Assembly: GCA_030667985.1 (NCBI GenBank)
Contig: DAOUUU010000008.1
Span: 1 to 37,584 of the forward strand
DNA from: Candidatus Krumholzibacteriota bacterium
Lineage (GTDB): Bacteria; Krumholzibacteriota; Krumholzibacteriia; Krumholzibacteriales; Krumholzibacteriaceae
DNA length: 37,584 nucleotides
Direction of reading: 5' to 3'
Shown: positions 1-8,309 of the stretch, piece after piece
Layout: every line of letters starts with the position of its first letter
Position numbering within the stretch: position 1 is the stretch's first letter
The notes under the pieces: generated by a model
Databases searched by the model: none
What the model was told of the DNA's origin: nothing
What the model saw: only the letters and a program-made list of their open reading frames with translations
Translations under genes and position numbers: made by a program

Positions 1-685
1 ATGTCAAGCCTCCCAGAACGGCCGACTCCTCGTAGTGGCGGAAAAAATCTACAGTGAAACGCGCCGCCCCGTAAAAGATGCAGAAGAACGAGAAGGTAAA
101 TCCGTCGAACGACCGCTTTCGTTCCACTAGTATGAGAGCGGCGAGTATGAAAAGTCCATAGAAGGAGGAATAGAGCTGCGTCGGATGTATGGCAATTCCA
201 TCAAAGATATAGCCGGCGGGAGAATCGGCTGGGAAAACGACACCCAGAGAGCAGCTGGTCGGCAATCCGAAACAGCAACCGCTCAAGAAGCATCCTATGC
301 GGGTAATAACGATGCCTAGAGCTGTCGGAGCAGAGCAGATATCGGCTACCCTGAGAAAACTCACTTTCTTCTTTTTCAAATAGATAACGGCTCCGATGAC
401 TGAGAGTATGAGTCCGCCGTAATAGGTCGCCCCACCCTCCCAGAGAGCTATGATATCGAGCAGATTATGGTAATGATCACGGTGAGTGAGTATATAGAGC
501 ATTCTCGATCCGAGAACCGAGAGCAGGATCAGGATGATGCTCATGTCCTGTATGATCTCTTTCGGGACACCCCACTTATCGGCCCGGCGTCCCGCATACC
601 AGATGCCGATGAAGAAGCTGAAGGCCAGCATGAATCCGTAGGAATATACCCTGAATCTTCCGATCTCGATCAATATCGGGTGCAC
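1..685 (-). CDS. lgt: Prolipoprotein diacylglyceryl transferase (Lgt), C-terminus cut by window start
   Basis: This gene is absent from the ORF track because it runs off the window; I translated it by hand from a GTG at 685. Lgt moves diacylglycerol from phosphatidylglycerol to the lipobox cysteine of prolipoproteins in the inner membrane. About 228 residues are visible. They include the N-terminal 'RVYSYGFML' segment, several hydrophobic spans, 'GGATYYGGL' and the family signature region 'ITRIGCFLSGCCFGLPTS', then 'IHPTQLYSS'. The arginine of the signature is kept, but the region is of the cysteine-rich 'GCFL-GCC-G' type rather than the E. coli 'GRxGNFxN' type, and the E. coli His103 position reads Tyr. 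The start has a strong AGGAGG that overlaps the rodA stop codon 10 nt upstream, so the two genes are probably co-translated. A lipobox protein, the peptide-binding protein at 12828, lies in the same window. Confidence 0.93.
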   Translation of the reverse strand, partial: MHPILIEIGRFRVYSYGFMLAFSFFIGIWYAGRRADKWGVPKEIIQDMSIILILLSVLGSRMLYILTHRDHYHNLLDIIALWEGGATYYGGLILSVIGAVIYLKKKKVSFLRVADICSAPTALGIVITRIGCFLSGCCFGLPTSCSLGVVFPADSPAGYIFDGIAIHPTQLYSSFYGLFILAALILVERKRSFDGFTFSFFCIFYGAARFTVDFFRHYEESAVLGGLT

Positions 686-695
686 CGATTCCTCC

Positions 696-1967
696 TCAAT
701 ATTCGTAGAAGCGCATACTGAAATTCATAAGGACTCCGGCGAGAAAACAGCTGATCAACATCGAACTCCCGCCATAGCTAAGAAAGGGAAGCGGAAGCCC
801 GGTCACCGGAGCAAGCCCGATCGTCATACCGATATTCACTATAACATGAAACGCGAAGTATGAACAGATACCGATTGCCGCAATCGAGGCGAATCGGTTC
901 TTTACCTGCGTCGCGAGATAATATCCCCTAAAAACAAAGAGGCCGTAAAGAACCAGGATGACAAACGCTCCGATGAATCCGAGTTCCTCGGCCAGCACGG
1001 AATATATAAAATCGGAGTGCCGCTCGGGCAGAAAGGCCAGGAGCTTCTGTGTCCCGTGCAGATACTGCTTTCCCAAAAACCCACCCGATCCTATCGCGAC
1101 CTTCGACTGGTAGACCTGCCATCCTGAACCGAGGATATCGGATTCAGGCCGCATGAAATCGAGGATCCTCTTCTGCTGATAGAGCTGCAGCTTGTTCCAG
1201 AAGTTCGGTACGGTGAGCATCACGGTGAGGTTCAGTATGACCAGCAGCGAGCTCTGGAATATGTAGCGCCTCCTCCTGTACGCGACAAAAAGCACGATCA
1301 TGAAGAAAACAAGAAGGGGAAAGGGATAATCTTCCGCCCCCGGAAGGCTACGCGAGCTGTAGATGGTGAGAATCGCGCTTATCACTGGCGAAAGCAGCAA
1401 TAATATTATCCCCTCGTTCAATCCGCGCCAGTAGAGGATCGGTAGAAGGAGCGCAGGGAATACGAGGGCCGTTCCCAGATCCGGCTGCTTCATTACGAGC
1501 AGGGTGGGCAGGGCCACAGCCGCCATCGATATTGCTATGACACGGATCTTATTGGGATCGTTCTTCTTCTCGGCAAGGAACCGGGCAATAATGAAAATCA
1601 CGGCTATTTTCATGAACTCGCTAGGCTGAAGGTTGAAACCTCCGATGACTATCCACCTGCTCGTCCCGCTCTCCGGCGATTGAAAGAAGGTGACGAGCAG
1701 CAGCATGACACCGACTGCATAGAAGAGCACGGCGGCGCTCTCGTAATTGCGAAACGGAACAGCCATGGCGGCGATCATCACCGCGATGCCGAGAGCCACC
1801 CATATCAACTGTCTCGTGAAGAATTGACTCTCAGCCGGTTGAAACGTGTCCTTCAGCTCCTCTGGAACATGACCCACCGAATAGAGGGTCAGGAGTCCGA
1901 ATCCGATGAGAAGCAACACCGGCAGCAGTATTAGAAGATCGAAATGTCCCAGCAGCTTTTCAGTCAT
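696..1967 (-). CDS. rodA: Rod-shape SEDS peptidoglycan polymerase RodA
   Basis: RodA is the SEDS-family glycosyltransferase that polymerises lipid II during side-wall growth, working with PBP2 in the inner membrane. The 423-residue product has about ten hydrophobic spans, the 'LQPSEFMKIAVI' stretch after the first spans, the periplasmic-loop region 'GSGWQVYQSKVAIGSGG', 'ERHSDFIYSVLAEELG', and the C-terminal SEDS hallmark 'GLPLPFLSYGGSSM'. The ORF track begins at a TTG at 1979. I prefer the ATG at 1967, which overlaps the mrdA stop by 8 nt (ATGACTGA), the usual coupling between these two genes. The stop is TGA and the lgt Shine-Dalgarno starts inside it. FtsW is the main alternative, but the mreBCD-mrdA context makes RodA much more likely. 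Confidence 0.96.
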   Translation of the reverse strand: MTEKLLGHFDLLILLPVLLLIGFGLLTLYSVGHVPEELKDTFQPAESQFFTRQLIWVALGIAVMIAAMAVPFRNYESAAVLFYAVGVMLLLVTFFQSPESGTSRWIVIGGFNLQPSEFMKIAVIFIIARFLAEKKNDPNKIRVIAISMAAVALPTLLVMKQPDLGTALVFPALLLPILYWRGLNEGIILLLLSPVISAILTIYSSRSLPGAEDYPFPLLVFFMIVLFVAYRRRRYIFQSSLLVILNLTVMLTVPNFWNKLQLYQQKRILDFMRPESDILGSGWQVYQSKVAIGSGGFLGKQYLHGTQKLLAFLPERHSDFIYSVLAEELGFIGAFVILVLYGLFVFRGYYLATQVKNRFASIAAIGICSYFAFHVIVNIGMTIGLAPVTGLPLPFLSYGGSSMLISCFLAGVLMNFSMRFYEY

Positions 1968-3789
1968 TCTGCAGTCCAAAGAAATAATAGGTTAATATCT
2001 CGCGTGCCACTGGGGCCGCCATCGCCCCGCCGTGCCCCGCGTTTTCCATCACTATGGCCAGGACGATCTCGGGATCCTCGGCAGGAGCATACGCGACGAA
2101 TAGAGCGTGATCCTCGCCGTGAGGATTCTGCGAGGTCCCGGTCTTCCCCGCTATCTTGATACCCGGTACCGCCGACGCTCTTCCCGTGCCTCTCTCGCCG
2201 GAAACGACGCCCTCCATCGCGCTCCTGATAATCCCCAACAGCTGCTTATCGATAGTGGGCAGCTCGACCGCGGGCCACTCGTAGTTCGAGGCCTTTCTAC
2301 CGTCGAAATCGACTATCTGATATACCATGTGGGGTTGAACGCGCTTCCCGCCGTTGGCGAATATCGCACTCATCATGCAGATCTGGAGCGGCGTGGCAAG
2401 TAGCTCCCCCTGCCCTATCGAATAGTTGAGAAGATGCCCCCTCGTCCATTTTCTCTTTCCGAAACGCCTGTCGAAATATGCATGGTCCGGGATGGTCCCG
2501 ACTGCCTCACTGGGCAGATCGATCCCGGACTTCTTTCCATAACCGAAAATGCGGCCCGTCTCGCCGAATTGGTCGGCCGACAGCAACTCCCCCAGTTGAT
2601 AGAAGTATATGTCGCACGACTGCTCGATAGCCCCCTTCATCGAGAGGGAACCGTGTCCCTCCGGTCTCCAGCACCCGAAATTCCTGTTGCCGAACCGGTA
2701 GGAACCGTAGCAGGGCTTTAGATGCTGTCTGGACCCGACAATCCTGTTACTCAATGCAGAATAAGCAGTTACGAGCTTGAATACCGAGGCGGGCGGATAG
2801 GTCGCCTGTATGGTCCTGTTGAAAAGAGGATTGTCCGGATTTTCGTAGAGCTTCTGCCAATCCTGTTCGCTCACGCCGCCGATGAACATGTTCGGATCAT
2901 AGGAGGGCCGGCTGACCCCGGCGAGTATCTCTCCGTTTCTGGGATCCATGACGACTACGGCTCCCTTGCCCCAGGTAAAGATCCTCTCCACCTCACGTTG
3001 GAACTTGATATCAATCGTCAGCCAGATATCCCTGCCCGGCACAGGAGCTCTGGACCCGACAAAACCATCCACACCTTCGATTCCGTCGAGTCCGTCGATC
3101 GTCCCTATCACGACACCGTCAGCACTGATCTCGACGAGCCGCTCTCCGTCGACTCCTTTGAGATAATGCTCATAGTTGAATTCTATTCCGGTGCGACCGA
3201 TCATATCGCCCCTGTGATAGTTGGAGATCTTGCCCAGTTCGTCATCGGTCACCTCTCCAACGTAGCCCAGGACATGAGCCGCGATCGTGCTGTCGGGGTA
3301 CTGGCGCCTGTGCTTCGAGACCAGTTTGAAGAATGTGAAGAACTCGCGGTTCTCCATCAGTATCGATATCTGTTCCTTATCGGCCGCCTGGACGACCGGC
3401 ATCTCCCTTCCATCGGGGAAACGTTCGGTCCACTCCTGCAGATTGCTCCTGAGTCTCTCTTCGTCGACTCGGAGCAATCTGCAGGCGACAGATAGTACAC
3501 CGCTCTTACCTCTTGTCTTCCGGGGCAATATGCAGATCTGATAGATGGGTATATTGACGACAAGTTTCGTTCCGCGTCGATCCCTGATGAAGCCGCGCGG
3601 CGCTATGACACGCTCTTTCCTGATACGGTTGGACAGGGCGAGCTCCTTGTACTGCTCCGCGCGCACCACCTGGAGGTAGAACAGCCTTCCGAGAATGATC
3701 AGTAAGACGGCGAGTATTATGAAGATCAGTTTCCTGAATCGGGCGTTGAGGGCCGCCACATCATGCCGGTCACTTCCCTCCACGTACAC
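1960..3789 (-). CDS. mrdA: Penicillin-binding protein 2 (elongation transpeptidase)
   Basis: PBP2 is the monofunctional class B transpeptidase that crosslinks side-wall peptidoglycan made by RodA. The 609-residue product has a short cytoplasmic tail, one membrane anchor at about residues 20-42, a dimerisation/pedestal region beginning near 'RVIAPRGFIRDRRG', and a transpeptidase domain. The active-site motifs are all present: SxxK as 'SVFK' near residue 333, SxN as 'SCD' near 390, and 'KTGTS' near 549. A Cys-Asp in the second motif is common in PBP2 proteins. The GTG start overlaps the end of mreD by 20 nt and has GGAAGG upstream. An internal GTG nearer the membrane anchor is possible but has poorer spacing. 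It lies between mreD and rodA, the classical elongasome order. Confidence 0.96.
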   Translation of the reverse strand: MYVEGSDRHDVAALNARFRKLIFIILAVLLIILGRLFYLQVVRAEQYKELALSNRIRKERVIAPRGFIRDRRGTKLVVNIPIYQICILPRKTRGKSGVLSVACRLLRVDEERLRSNLQEWTERFPDGREMPVVQAADKEQISILMENREFFTFFKLVSKHRRQYPDSTIAAHVLGYVGEVTDDELGKISNYHRGDMIGRTGIEFNYEHYLKGVDGERLVEISADGVVIGTIDGLDGIEGVDGFVGSRAPVPGRDIWLTIDIKFQREVERIFTWGKGAVVVMDPRNGEILAGVSRPSYDPNMFIGGVSEQDWQKLYENPDNPLFNRTIQATYPPASVFKLVTAYSALSNRIVGSRQHLKPCYGSYRFGNRNFGCWRPEGHGSLSMKGAIEQSCDIYFYQLGELLSADQFGETGRIFGYGKKSGIDLPSEAVGTIPDHAYFDRRFGKRKWTRGHLLNYSIGQGELLATPLQICMMSAIFANGGKRVQPHMVYQIVDFDGRKASNYEWPAVELPTIDKQLLGIIRSAMEGVVSGERGTGRASAVPGIKIAGKTGTSQNPHGEDHALFVAYAPAEDPEIVLAIVMENAGHGGAMAAPVAREILTYYFFGLQND

Positions 3790-4267
3790 CCACCATCCTT
3801 CCCGTGACCATCTCGACGACGAAGAAGATCACAACAGCTATCACCGCCGTATAGAGAGAGGATAGCAGCGAGTAGCGGAAGAATGAGAACAGGATATCCG
3901 GAATGGAAAATCTCAGAGTGATCGAGAAGAATATGATATCGTTCACGAGGCAAGCCGCCATGACGATAAATCCCCTGAAAAGCGGGTTTTCCGGGAGGAA
4001 TTCCGCTCCGAACCGCGAAACCCAGTAGGCTATGAGCGACTTGGCGAGAGCATTCGCCCCCAGGTGCTCGGCGTTACCCAGGTCCTGGAGAAAACCGAGT
4101 ACGAACCCGATTATGACCGCCGGAACCGGATTTCTCCCGAGGACGAGAGCGACTATGGCCATGATCATGAGCTTGGGATAGACATCGGCCAATCCCATAT
4201 GCGGAATCAGGGTGAGTTGCAGGACCAATATGAAAAACGCAAGCGTTGCGATCCTGACCGCGTTCAC
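3770..4267 (-). CDS. mreD: Rod-shape-determining protein MreD
   Basis: MreD is the small multi-span inner-membrane component of the elongasome that works with MreC. The 165-residue product starting at GTG 4267 has about five to six hydrophobic spans, 'LQLTLIPHMGLADVYPKLM' near the N-terminus and the 'GFVLGFLQDLGN' segment typical of the family. The ORF track extends it upstream to 4336, but that extension overlaps the mreC end and is basic and hydrophilic. The GTG at 4267 overlaps the mreC TGA by 4 nt (GTGA) and gives the normal family length of about 160-170 residues. It is translationally coupled to mreC upstream and to mrdA downstream. Confidence 0.92.
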   Translation of the reverse strand: MNAVRIATLAFFILVLQLTLIPHMGLADVYPKLMIMAIVALVLGRNPVPAVIIGFVLGFLQDLGNAEHLGANALAKSLIAYWVSRFGAEFLPENPLFRGFIVMAACLVNDIIFFSITLRFSIPDILFSFFRYSLLSSLYTAVIAVVIFFVVEMVTGRMVGVRGGK

Positions 4268-5124
4268 CTCGAAACCCCCGATCCGCCGCTTTCGGTGGCC
4301 TTCTCGAACTCCTCGTAGATCGCCGGTTTCTCCCATTCCTTTCCGCCGGTGATGATGAAGAGCTCCTCGAGTTTATTCAGATCGGACATGCTTATCGCCC
4401 TGACCTTCTTGCTGAGCCCTCCCTTCTCGTTAGTCACCTGCAGGACAGTGGCGACAAGAAATCCTTTTGGAAACAACCTTCCCAGCCCGCTCGTCACGAG
4501 CGTGTCACCGCGCAGAACATCCTCCTCCTTGCCGACGTAATCAAGTCTGAAGAAATTTTCCCGGTCCCACTCGAGAAGTCCCACGATCCTGCTCCGGCGG
4601 TTTATGCAACTTACCGAGACCGCTTTGTTGCTGAGAAGCAGAACATTCGAGAAATTAGAGAATACATGTTTCACACGACCGACGAGCCCCTTGTATCCGA
4701 CGACCGCCATCCCGACCCGGACGCTGTCCTGTGAGCCGCGATCGACGACGACGAAATTATGAGACCGATCCAAAGATCTGGCGATCACCTCGCACGGAAG
4801 GAATTCATGGAACGAGTCATCCTTCAACCCTATCAGCTCCCTGAGCCGGTTCCTCTCCGCCCCGAGCTGGAGCAGGCGCTATCGCTCGTGAGAGAGAGTC
4901 GCGACATCCTTCTTGAGCCGCAGGTTCTCCTCCACGAGTCGATCCATCGCCAAAAAATATGATTCGACCCTGTCCACGGGCCCAAGGAGAAAGGATTCGA
5001 CCGAGCGAGCGGTCTGGACCTGGCTATCGTCGCCAAGCGTAAGCAGAAAGACGGATAGGGCGACGGCGATGACGATCACCGTCTTGTCGAGATGCTTTTC
5101 GAAAAGGAAGGATAGAAACTGCAT
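4264..5124 (-). CDS. mreC: Rod-shape-determining protein MreC, interrupted by an in-frame TAG at codon 82
   Basis: MreC is the periplasmic scaffold of the elongasome, with one membrane anchor, a coiled coil and a two-beta-barrel domain. The ORF track shows two pieces, 4879..5124 (81 aa) and 4264..4827 (187 aa). They are in the same frame. The only thing between them is a TAG at 4879-4881, followed by 17 sense codons reading 'RLLQLGAERNRLRELIG' that complete the coiled coil. Read through the TAG, the product is 286 residues with anchor at about 17-33, coiled coil at about 55-105, and the C-terminal domain with 'VVDRGSQDSVRVGMAV' and 'GDTLVTSGLG', all as in intact MreC. The second piece could reinitiate at a TTG (4827), but it would lack the anchor. 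Error, nonsense mutation and readthrough are all possible. The gene starts 1 nt after the mreB stop. Confidence 0.9.
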
Positions 5125-5125
5125 G

Positions 5126-6160
5126 CTAGAACCGGGAGCTCTTCATAATGATTCGCTCGTATGAGTGCAAATTACCCAGGATCTTACCGCTTCCCAAAAC
5201 GACACAGGTCAATGGGTCCTCGACGATGTTTATCGGGAGATTCGTCTCCTCCTTGACGAGGGTGTCGATGCCCTTTAGGAGCGATCCGCCGCCAGTCATG
5301 ACGATACCGCGATCAACGATGTCGGCGGCGAGCTCGGGAGGAGTCTGCTCGAGCGCCGTCTTGAGAGCCGCGACGATCTGGCTGAGCGGCTCGGCGAGCG
5401 CTTCGCGGATCTCCATGCTCGAGATCCTGAGGGTCTTGGGTATCCCGGATACGAGATCCCGCCCCTTGATCTCCATCTCCTCCTCTTTCTCCATCTTCGT
5501 CGCCGTTCCGATGACCATCTTCACGTGTTCGGCGGTCTGGTCCCCGATGAGAAGGTTATAGGCCTTCTTCACGTGCTGGACGATCACCTCGTCCATCTCG
5601 TCGCCTCCCACGCGGATCGATATATCGGTCACGATCCCGTTGAGCGCAATGACGGCGATCTCAGTTGTTCCTCCCCCGATATCGATCACCATATTGCCTG
5701 AAGGTTTGTCGACGGGAAGCCCCACACCGATTGCAGCGGCGATCGGCTCGGCGATCAGATAGACTTCCCTCGCTCCGGCATTCTGTGCGGAGTCGGTGAC
5801 CGCCCGGCGTTCAACCTCGGTTATGCCGGAGGGAACGCTTATGACAATGCGCGGGCGGATGAAGAACCGCTTTTTCTGCGACTTCTTTATGAACTCCCGC
5901 AGCATCACTTCGGTGATCTCGAAATCAGCGATAACACCGTCTTTGAGCGGCCTTATGGCGGTGATGTGATCGGGAGTCTTGCCGAGCATAGCCTTCGCCT
6001 CGACGCCGACGGCATAGATCTTCTTCGTTTTCTGGTCGACAGCGACGACGGAAGGCTCGTTCAGGACGATTCCACTACCCTTGAGATAGACCAGTGTATT
6101 AGCCGTACCGAGATCTATTGCGATATCGTTTGACATGTATGCTGCTAAGCGCCCAAACAA
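5126..6160 (-). CDS. mreB: Actin-like cell-shape protein MreB
   Basis: MreB is the bacterial actin that forms membrane-bound filaments and positions the elongation machinery. The 344-residue product is full length. It has the phosphate-1 loop 'DLGTANTLVY' near residue 16, the phosphate-2 loop 'DIGGGTTEIAVI' near residue 165 and the adenosine motif 'MTGGGSLLKGI' near residue 290. The start is a TTG at 6160: AAGGAAGG lies 6 nt upstream, while the internal ATG (MSNDIAIDLG) has no Shine-Dalgarno, and many MreB proteins begin with an 'MFG' segment like this one. The stop is TAG at the normal family C-terminus, which matters for the question of whether TAG is reassigned here. It sits 14 nt after radC. 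Confidence 0.97.
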   Translation of the reverse strand: MFGRLAAYMSNDIAIDLGTANTLVYLKGSGIVLNEPSVVAVDQKTKKIYAVGVEAKAMLGKTPDHITAIRPLKDGVIADFEITEVMLREFIKKSQKKRFFIRPRIVISVPSGITEVERRAVTDSAQNAGAREVYLIAEPIAAAIGVGLPVDKPSGNMVIDIGGGTTEIAVIALNGIVTDISIRVGGDEMDEVIVQHVKKAYNLLIGDQTAEHVKMVIGTATKMEKEEEMEIKGRDLVSGIPKTLRISSMEIREALAEPLSQIVAALKTALEQTPPELAADIVDRGIVMTGGGSLLKGIDTLVKEETNLPINIVEDPLTCVVLGSGKILGNLHSYERIIMKSSRF

Positions 6161-6174
6161 TTCGTACCTTCCTT

Positions 6175-6855
6175 TCAGCGAGGGATCAGGTCTCTCTCCC
6201 TCATGCTCACGAATCTTTCCCCTCCGATAATGATATGGTCGATGAGCTCGATACCCATCAACTCACCGCACCGGGCGAAACGCAGGGTAAGATCGGCGTC
6301 TTCGTTACTCGGCTCGGGGTTGCCGGTCGGATGGTTGTGAACCATTATGATACCGGCTGCACTCGCTTTCACCGCCGCCTTAAATATCTCGCGCGGATGC
6401 ACGAGAGCGGCGTTCAAGGAACCGATGGCCACAGTCACGATACGTATTATACCGTTCTTTGTATCGAGCAGAACCGCCTTGAAATGTTCCCGGTCGAGCC
6501 CCTTGAGCTCGGGGATCATAAGCTCGGCGATATCCCCTGGGGAGCGGACCTTGGTAATCCTGTTCTCCCTCTCGCGCGTCACACTACGTATTCCGAGCTC
6601 GAAGGCCGCCTTGAGCCTTATGGTCCCTGCTCTCCCCAGGCCACCGAATCCAAGGAGATCCTCGATTCCCGCCTCCGCGATCCCGTCGAGCCCTCCGTAC
6701 CGCTCCACGAGCTCCTGGGCGATCGCACCGGCCGACCGGTGATTACAGGCGCCGATGACCATCGCGAGAAGATTCTCGTCGCCGATTCCCTCGGATCCCC
6801 TGAGATAAAACCTCTTCCTGAGCGCCTCAAGGGACGCTTTTCCTTCTGTTTTCAC
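6175..6855 (-). CDS. radC: RadC family JAMM/MPN protein
   Basis: RadC proteins have an N-terminal helix-hairpin-helix-like part and a C-terminal JAMM metalloprotease-fold domain; the original link to DNA repair is doubtful and the true role is not settled. The JAMM residues are visible: Glu in 'VHPREIF' and the metal site 'VHNHPTGNPEPSNED'. The N-terminal part has 'LLGFGGLGRAGTIRLKAAFELG'. The ORF track starts at a TTG (6909). I prefer GTG 6855, which has GGAG 5 nt upstream and gives 226 residues, close to the usual 224-231. Placement immediately before mreB matches the frequent radC-mreBCD arrangement in other bacteria. A 55-nt gap separates it from the rhomboid gene upstream. Confidence 0.93.
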   Translation of the reverse strand: MKTEGKASLEALRKRFYLRGSEGIGDENLLAMVIGACNHRSAGAIAQELVERYGGLDGIAEAGIEDLLGFGGLGRAGTIRLKAAFELGIRSVTRERENRITKVRSPGDIAELMIPELKGLDREHFKAVLLDTKNGIIRIVTVAIGSLNAALVHPREIFKAAVKASAAGIIMVHNHPTGNPEPSNEDADLTLRFARCGELMGIELIDHIIIGGERFVSMRERDLIPR

Positions 6856-6910
6856 ACCCTCTCCCCACATCCACCGCTGAAAACTAACAGAAGCCTTGGT
6901 ACAGTTCAAG

Positions 6911-8182
6911 CTATTTCACACCGCTCGGCTGCTCCCCTCCATTGCCTCCGGACAGGCTTATCCTGAGCCGTTCGATCCTGTCGATCTCGCTCTTTGCGTA
7001 GTCGATCCAGACGTCACCCGGGAATCCGTCGACGATGGCCCTGTAGCACGACAGCGCCTTGAGCGGCTTCTGAAACCGCCTCTCCAGTATCCCCGCCATG
7101 CGGAACAGCACGAAGGGCACCTCGGGTGAATCAGTATAACGCTCTATAAAATTATCATATGCTGCGGCCGCAGTCTTGAACTTGAGCGTCCGCTCCATCC
7201 GGTATGCAAGATCGAGGTGCAGATCCGCGTCGAGTGTGAATCCGGGAATGTGCCTCATAGCCTCTGCAAACGCCTGTTCGGCCAGATCACGCACCCCTTC
7301 GTTCAGGTAGTTGCGGATAGCTTCGATGAAATGATAACGGGCCATGCCGGAATCACCGCTGCAGACGAATGCCCGAGCGATAGCAGCGTGCGCATCCGGA
7401 TCGCTGGGAACAATAGCGAGGTAATTACCGTATTCGACCTGGCAGGCGAACCAGTTCGCCTTCTTGAAATGCTTCTTCGCTTTGACAACGTGGTTTTCAG
7501 CCCTGGCCGCCGTCCATGCTCCGAAAAAGAGGGAGAGCGCTATGCCGGCCGCGAAACCGCCGATGTGAAGGCTGTAGGCGACCTGCAATCCGGGCGATCC
7601 CAGCTGGACAACGGCGTAGACCCCCTGCAGGATCAGCCAGAGGACCAGGGCGAAAACAACAGGGACATAGGTTCTTCCCGCCCGGTTAACTCCCTGCAGC
7701 GGCATGAATATCCAGTAGGCGACCCTGACCCTGCTGAAGTAGCAGCGGGTCATGTAGGCTCCCAGGAGCCCGCTTGTGGCCCCAGAGGCTCCGACGACCG
7801 GGTATATAAGAAACTCAGGGCTGAAGAGAGTTGTGAAGAGCAGGTGAGTGTATGCCCCCACCACGGTCGATAAGAGGAATATCAGATAGAACCGCCCCGG
7901 CCCGAAACGGTCCTCGACAGCCCTGCCGAAGATAATCAGGTAAACGATGTTTCCGAAGAGGTGCAGATATCCGCCGTGGAGAAAGGTATAGGTAACGGCG
8001 TTTCCCGGATTGGGCGCGAGGGGCTGGAAGACTAGGTTCCACGCGTTCCAAGAGCCCAATGCGGGGCTGTATCTGTATATTAAGAACATACCTATGCAGA
8101 CGAGCGAGATGAAATAGGTAATCGAGGCTCTCCGCCTCACCTCGAGATCCAGCCCTACCGGTATGTAGTAGAAGAAATACAC
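6911..8182 (-). CDS. Rhomboid intramembrane serine protease with C-terminal TPR-like region
   Basis: The product is a rhomboid-family protease fused to a helical repeat region, about 423 residues. Rhomboids cut transmembrane segments inside the lipid bilayer using a Ser-His dyad. Visible features are the 'LHGGYLHLFGNIVYL' segment, the catalytic 'GASGATSG' with Ser near residue 133, and the catalytic His in 'SLHIGGFAAG' near residue 206, spread over about six hydrophobic spans. After the last span a soluble tail of roughly 190 residues has TPR-like helices ('AHAAIARAFVCSGDSG', 'ALSCYRAIVDGFPGD'). The ORF track begins at 8368, inside the upstream terminator. The GTG at 8182 has AAGGAG 5 nt upstream and is the better start. 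It heads the radC-mre operon. The substrate is unknown. Confidence 0.88.
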   Translation of the reverse strand: MYFFYYIPVGLDLEVRRRASITYFISLVCIGMFLIYRYSPALGSWNAWNLVFQPLAPNPGNAVTYTFLHGGYLHLFGNIVYLIIFGRAVEDRFGPGRFYLIFLLSTVVGAYTHLLFTTLFSPEFLIYPVVGASGATSGLLGAYMTRCYFSRVRVAYWIFMPLQGVNRAGRTYVPVVFALVLWLILQGVYAVVQLGSPGLQVAYSLHIGGFAAGIALSLFFGAWTAARAENHVVKAKKHFKKANWFACQVEYGNYLAIVPSDPDAHAAIARAFVCSGDSGMARYHFIEAIRNYLNEGVRDLAEQAFAEAMRHIPGFTLDADLHLDLAYRMERTLKFKTAAAAYDNFIERYTDSPEVPFVLFRMAGILERRFQKPLKALSCYRAIVDGFPGDVWIDYAKSEIDRIERLRISLSGGNGGEQPSGVK

Positions 8183-8251
8183 CAGTCTCCTTTTATCCGT
8201 AACCTCATAATATCCTGCAAGTAACAGACCAAAGGAACGGCTCATGGATAA

Positions 8252-8281
8252 TAAAAAAAGGGGGAGCCGGGTGGCTCCCCC
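8252..8281 (-). terminator. Rho-independent terminator of the barrel gene at 8310
   Basis: On the minus strand the sequence reads a perfect 9-bp stem GGGGGAGCC / GGCTCCCCC around a 4-nt loop, followed directly by seven T residues. It lies about 30 nt after the TAG of the outer-membrane barrel gene, so it separates that gene from the rhomboid-radC-mre operon. Confidence 0.93.
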
Positions 8282-8309
8282 TTCTCTATCAGCTTGCACC
8301 TCTATCGGT

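Noticed and set aside
2722-3495. 257-aa plus-strand ORF
   Set aside because: It is antisense to mrdA (PBP2), whose catalytic motifs are intact on the minus strand.
4264-5124. Genome-wide reassignment of TAG to an amino acid
   Set aside because: Nine genes in the window end in TAG at family-normal C-termini, including mreB, so TAG still works as a stop here. Only partial suppression, readthrough or error remains plausible.
6118-6966. 282-aa plus-strand ORF
   Set aside because: It is antisense to radC, whose JAMM motif is intact on the minus strand.
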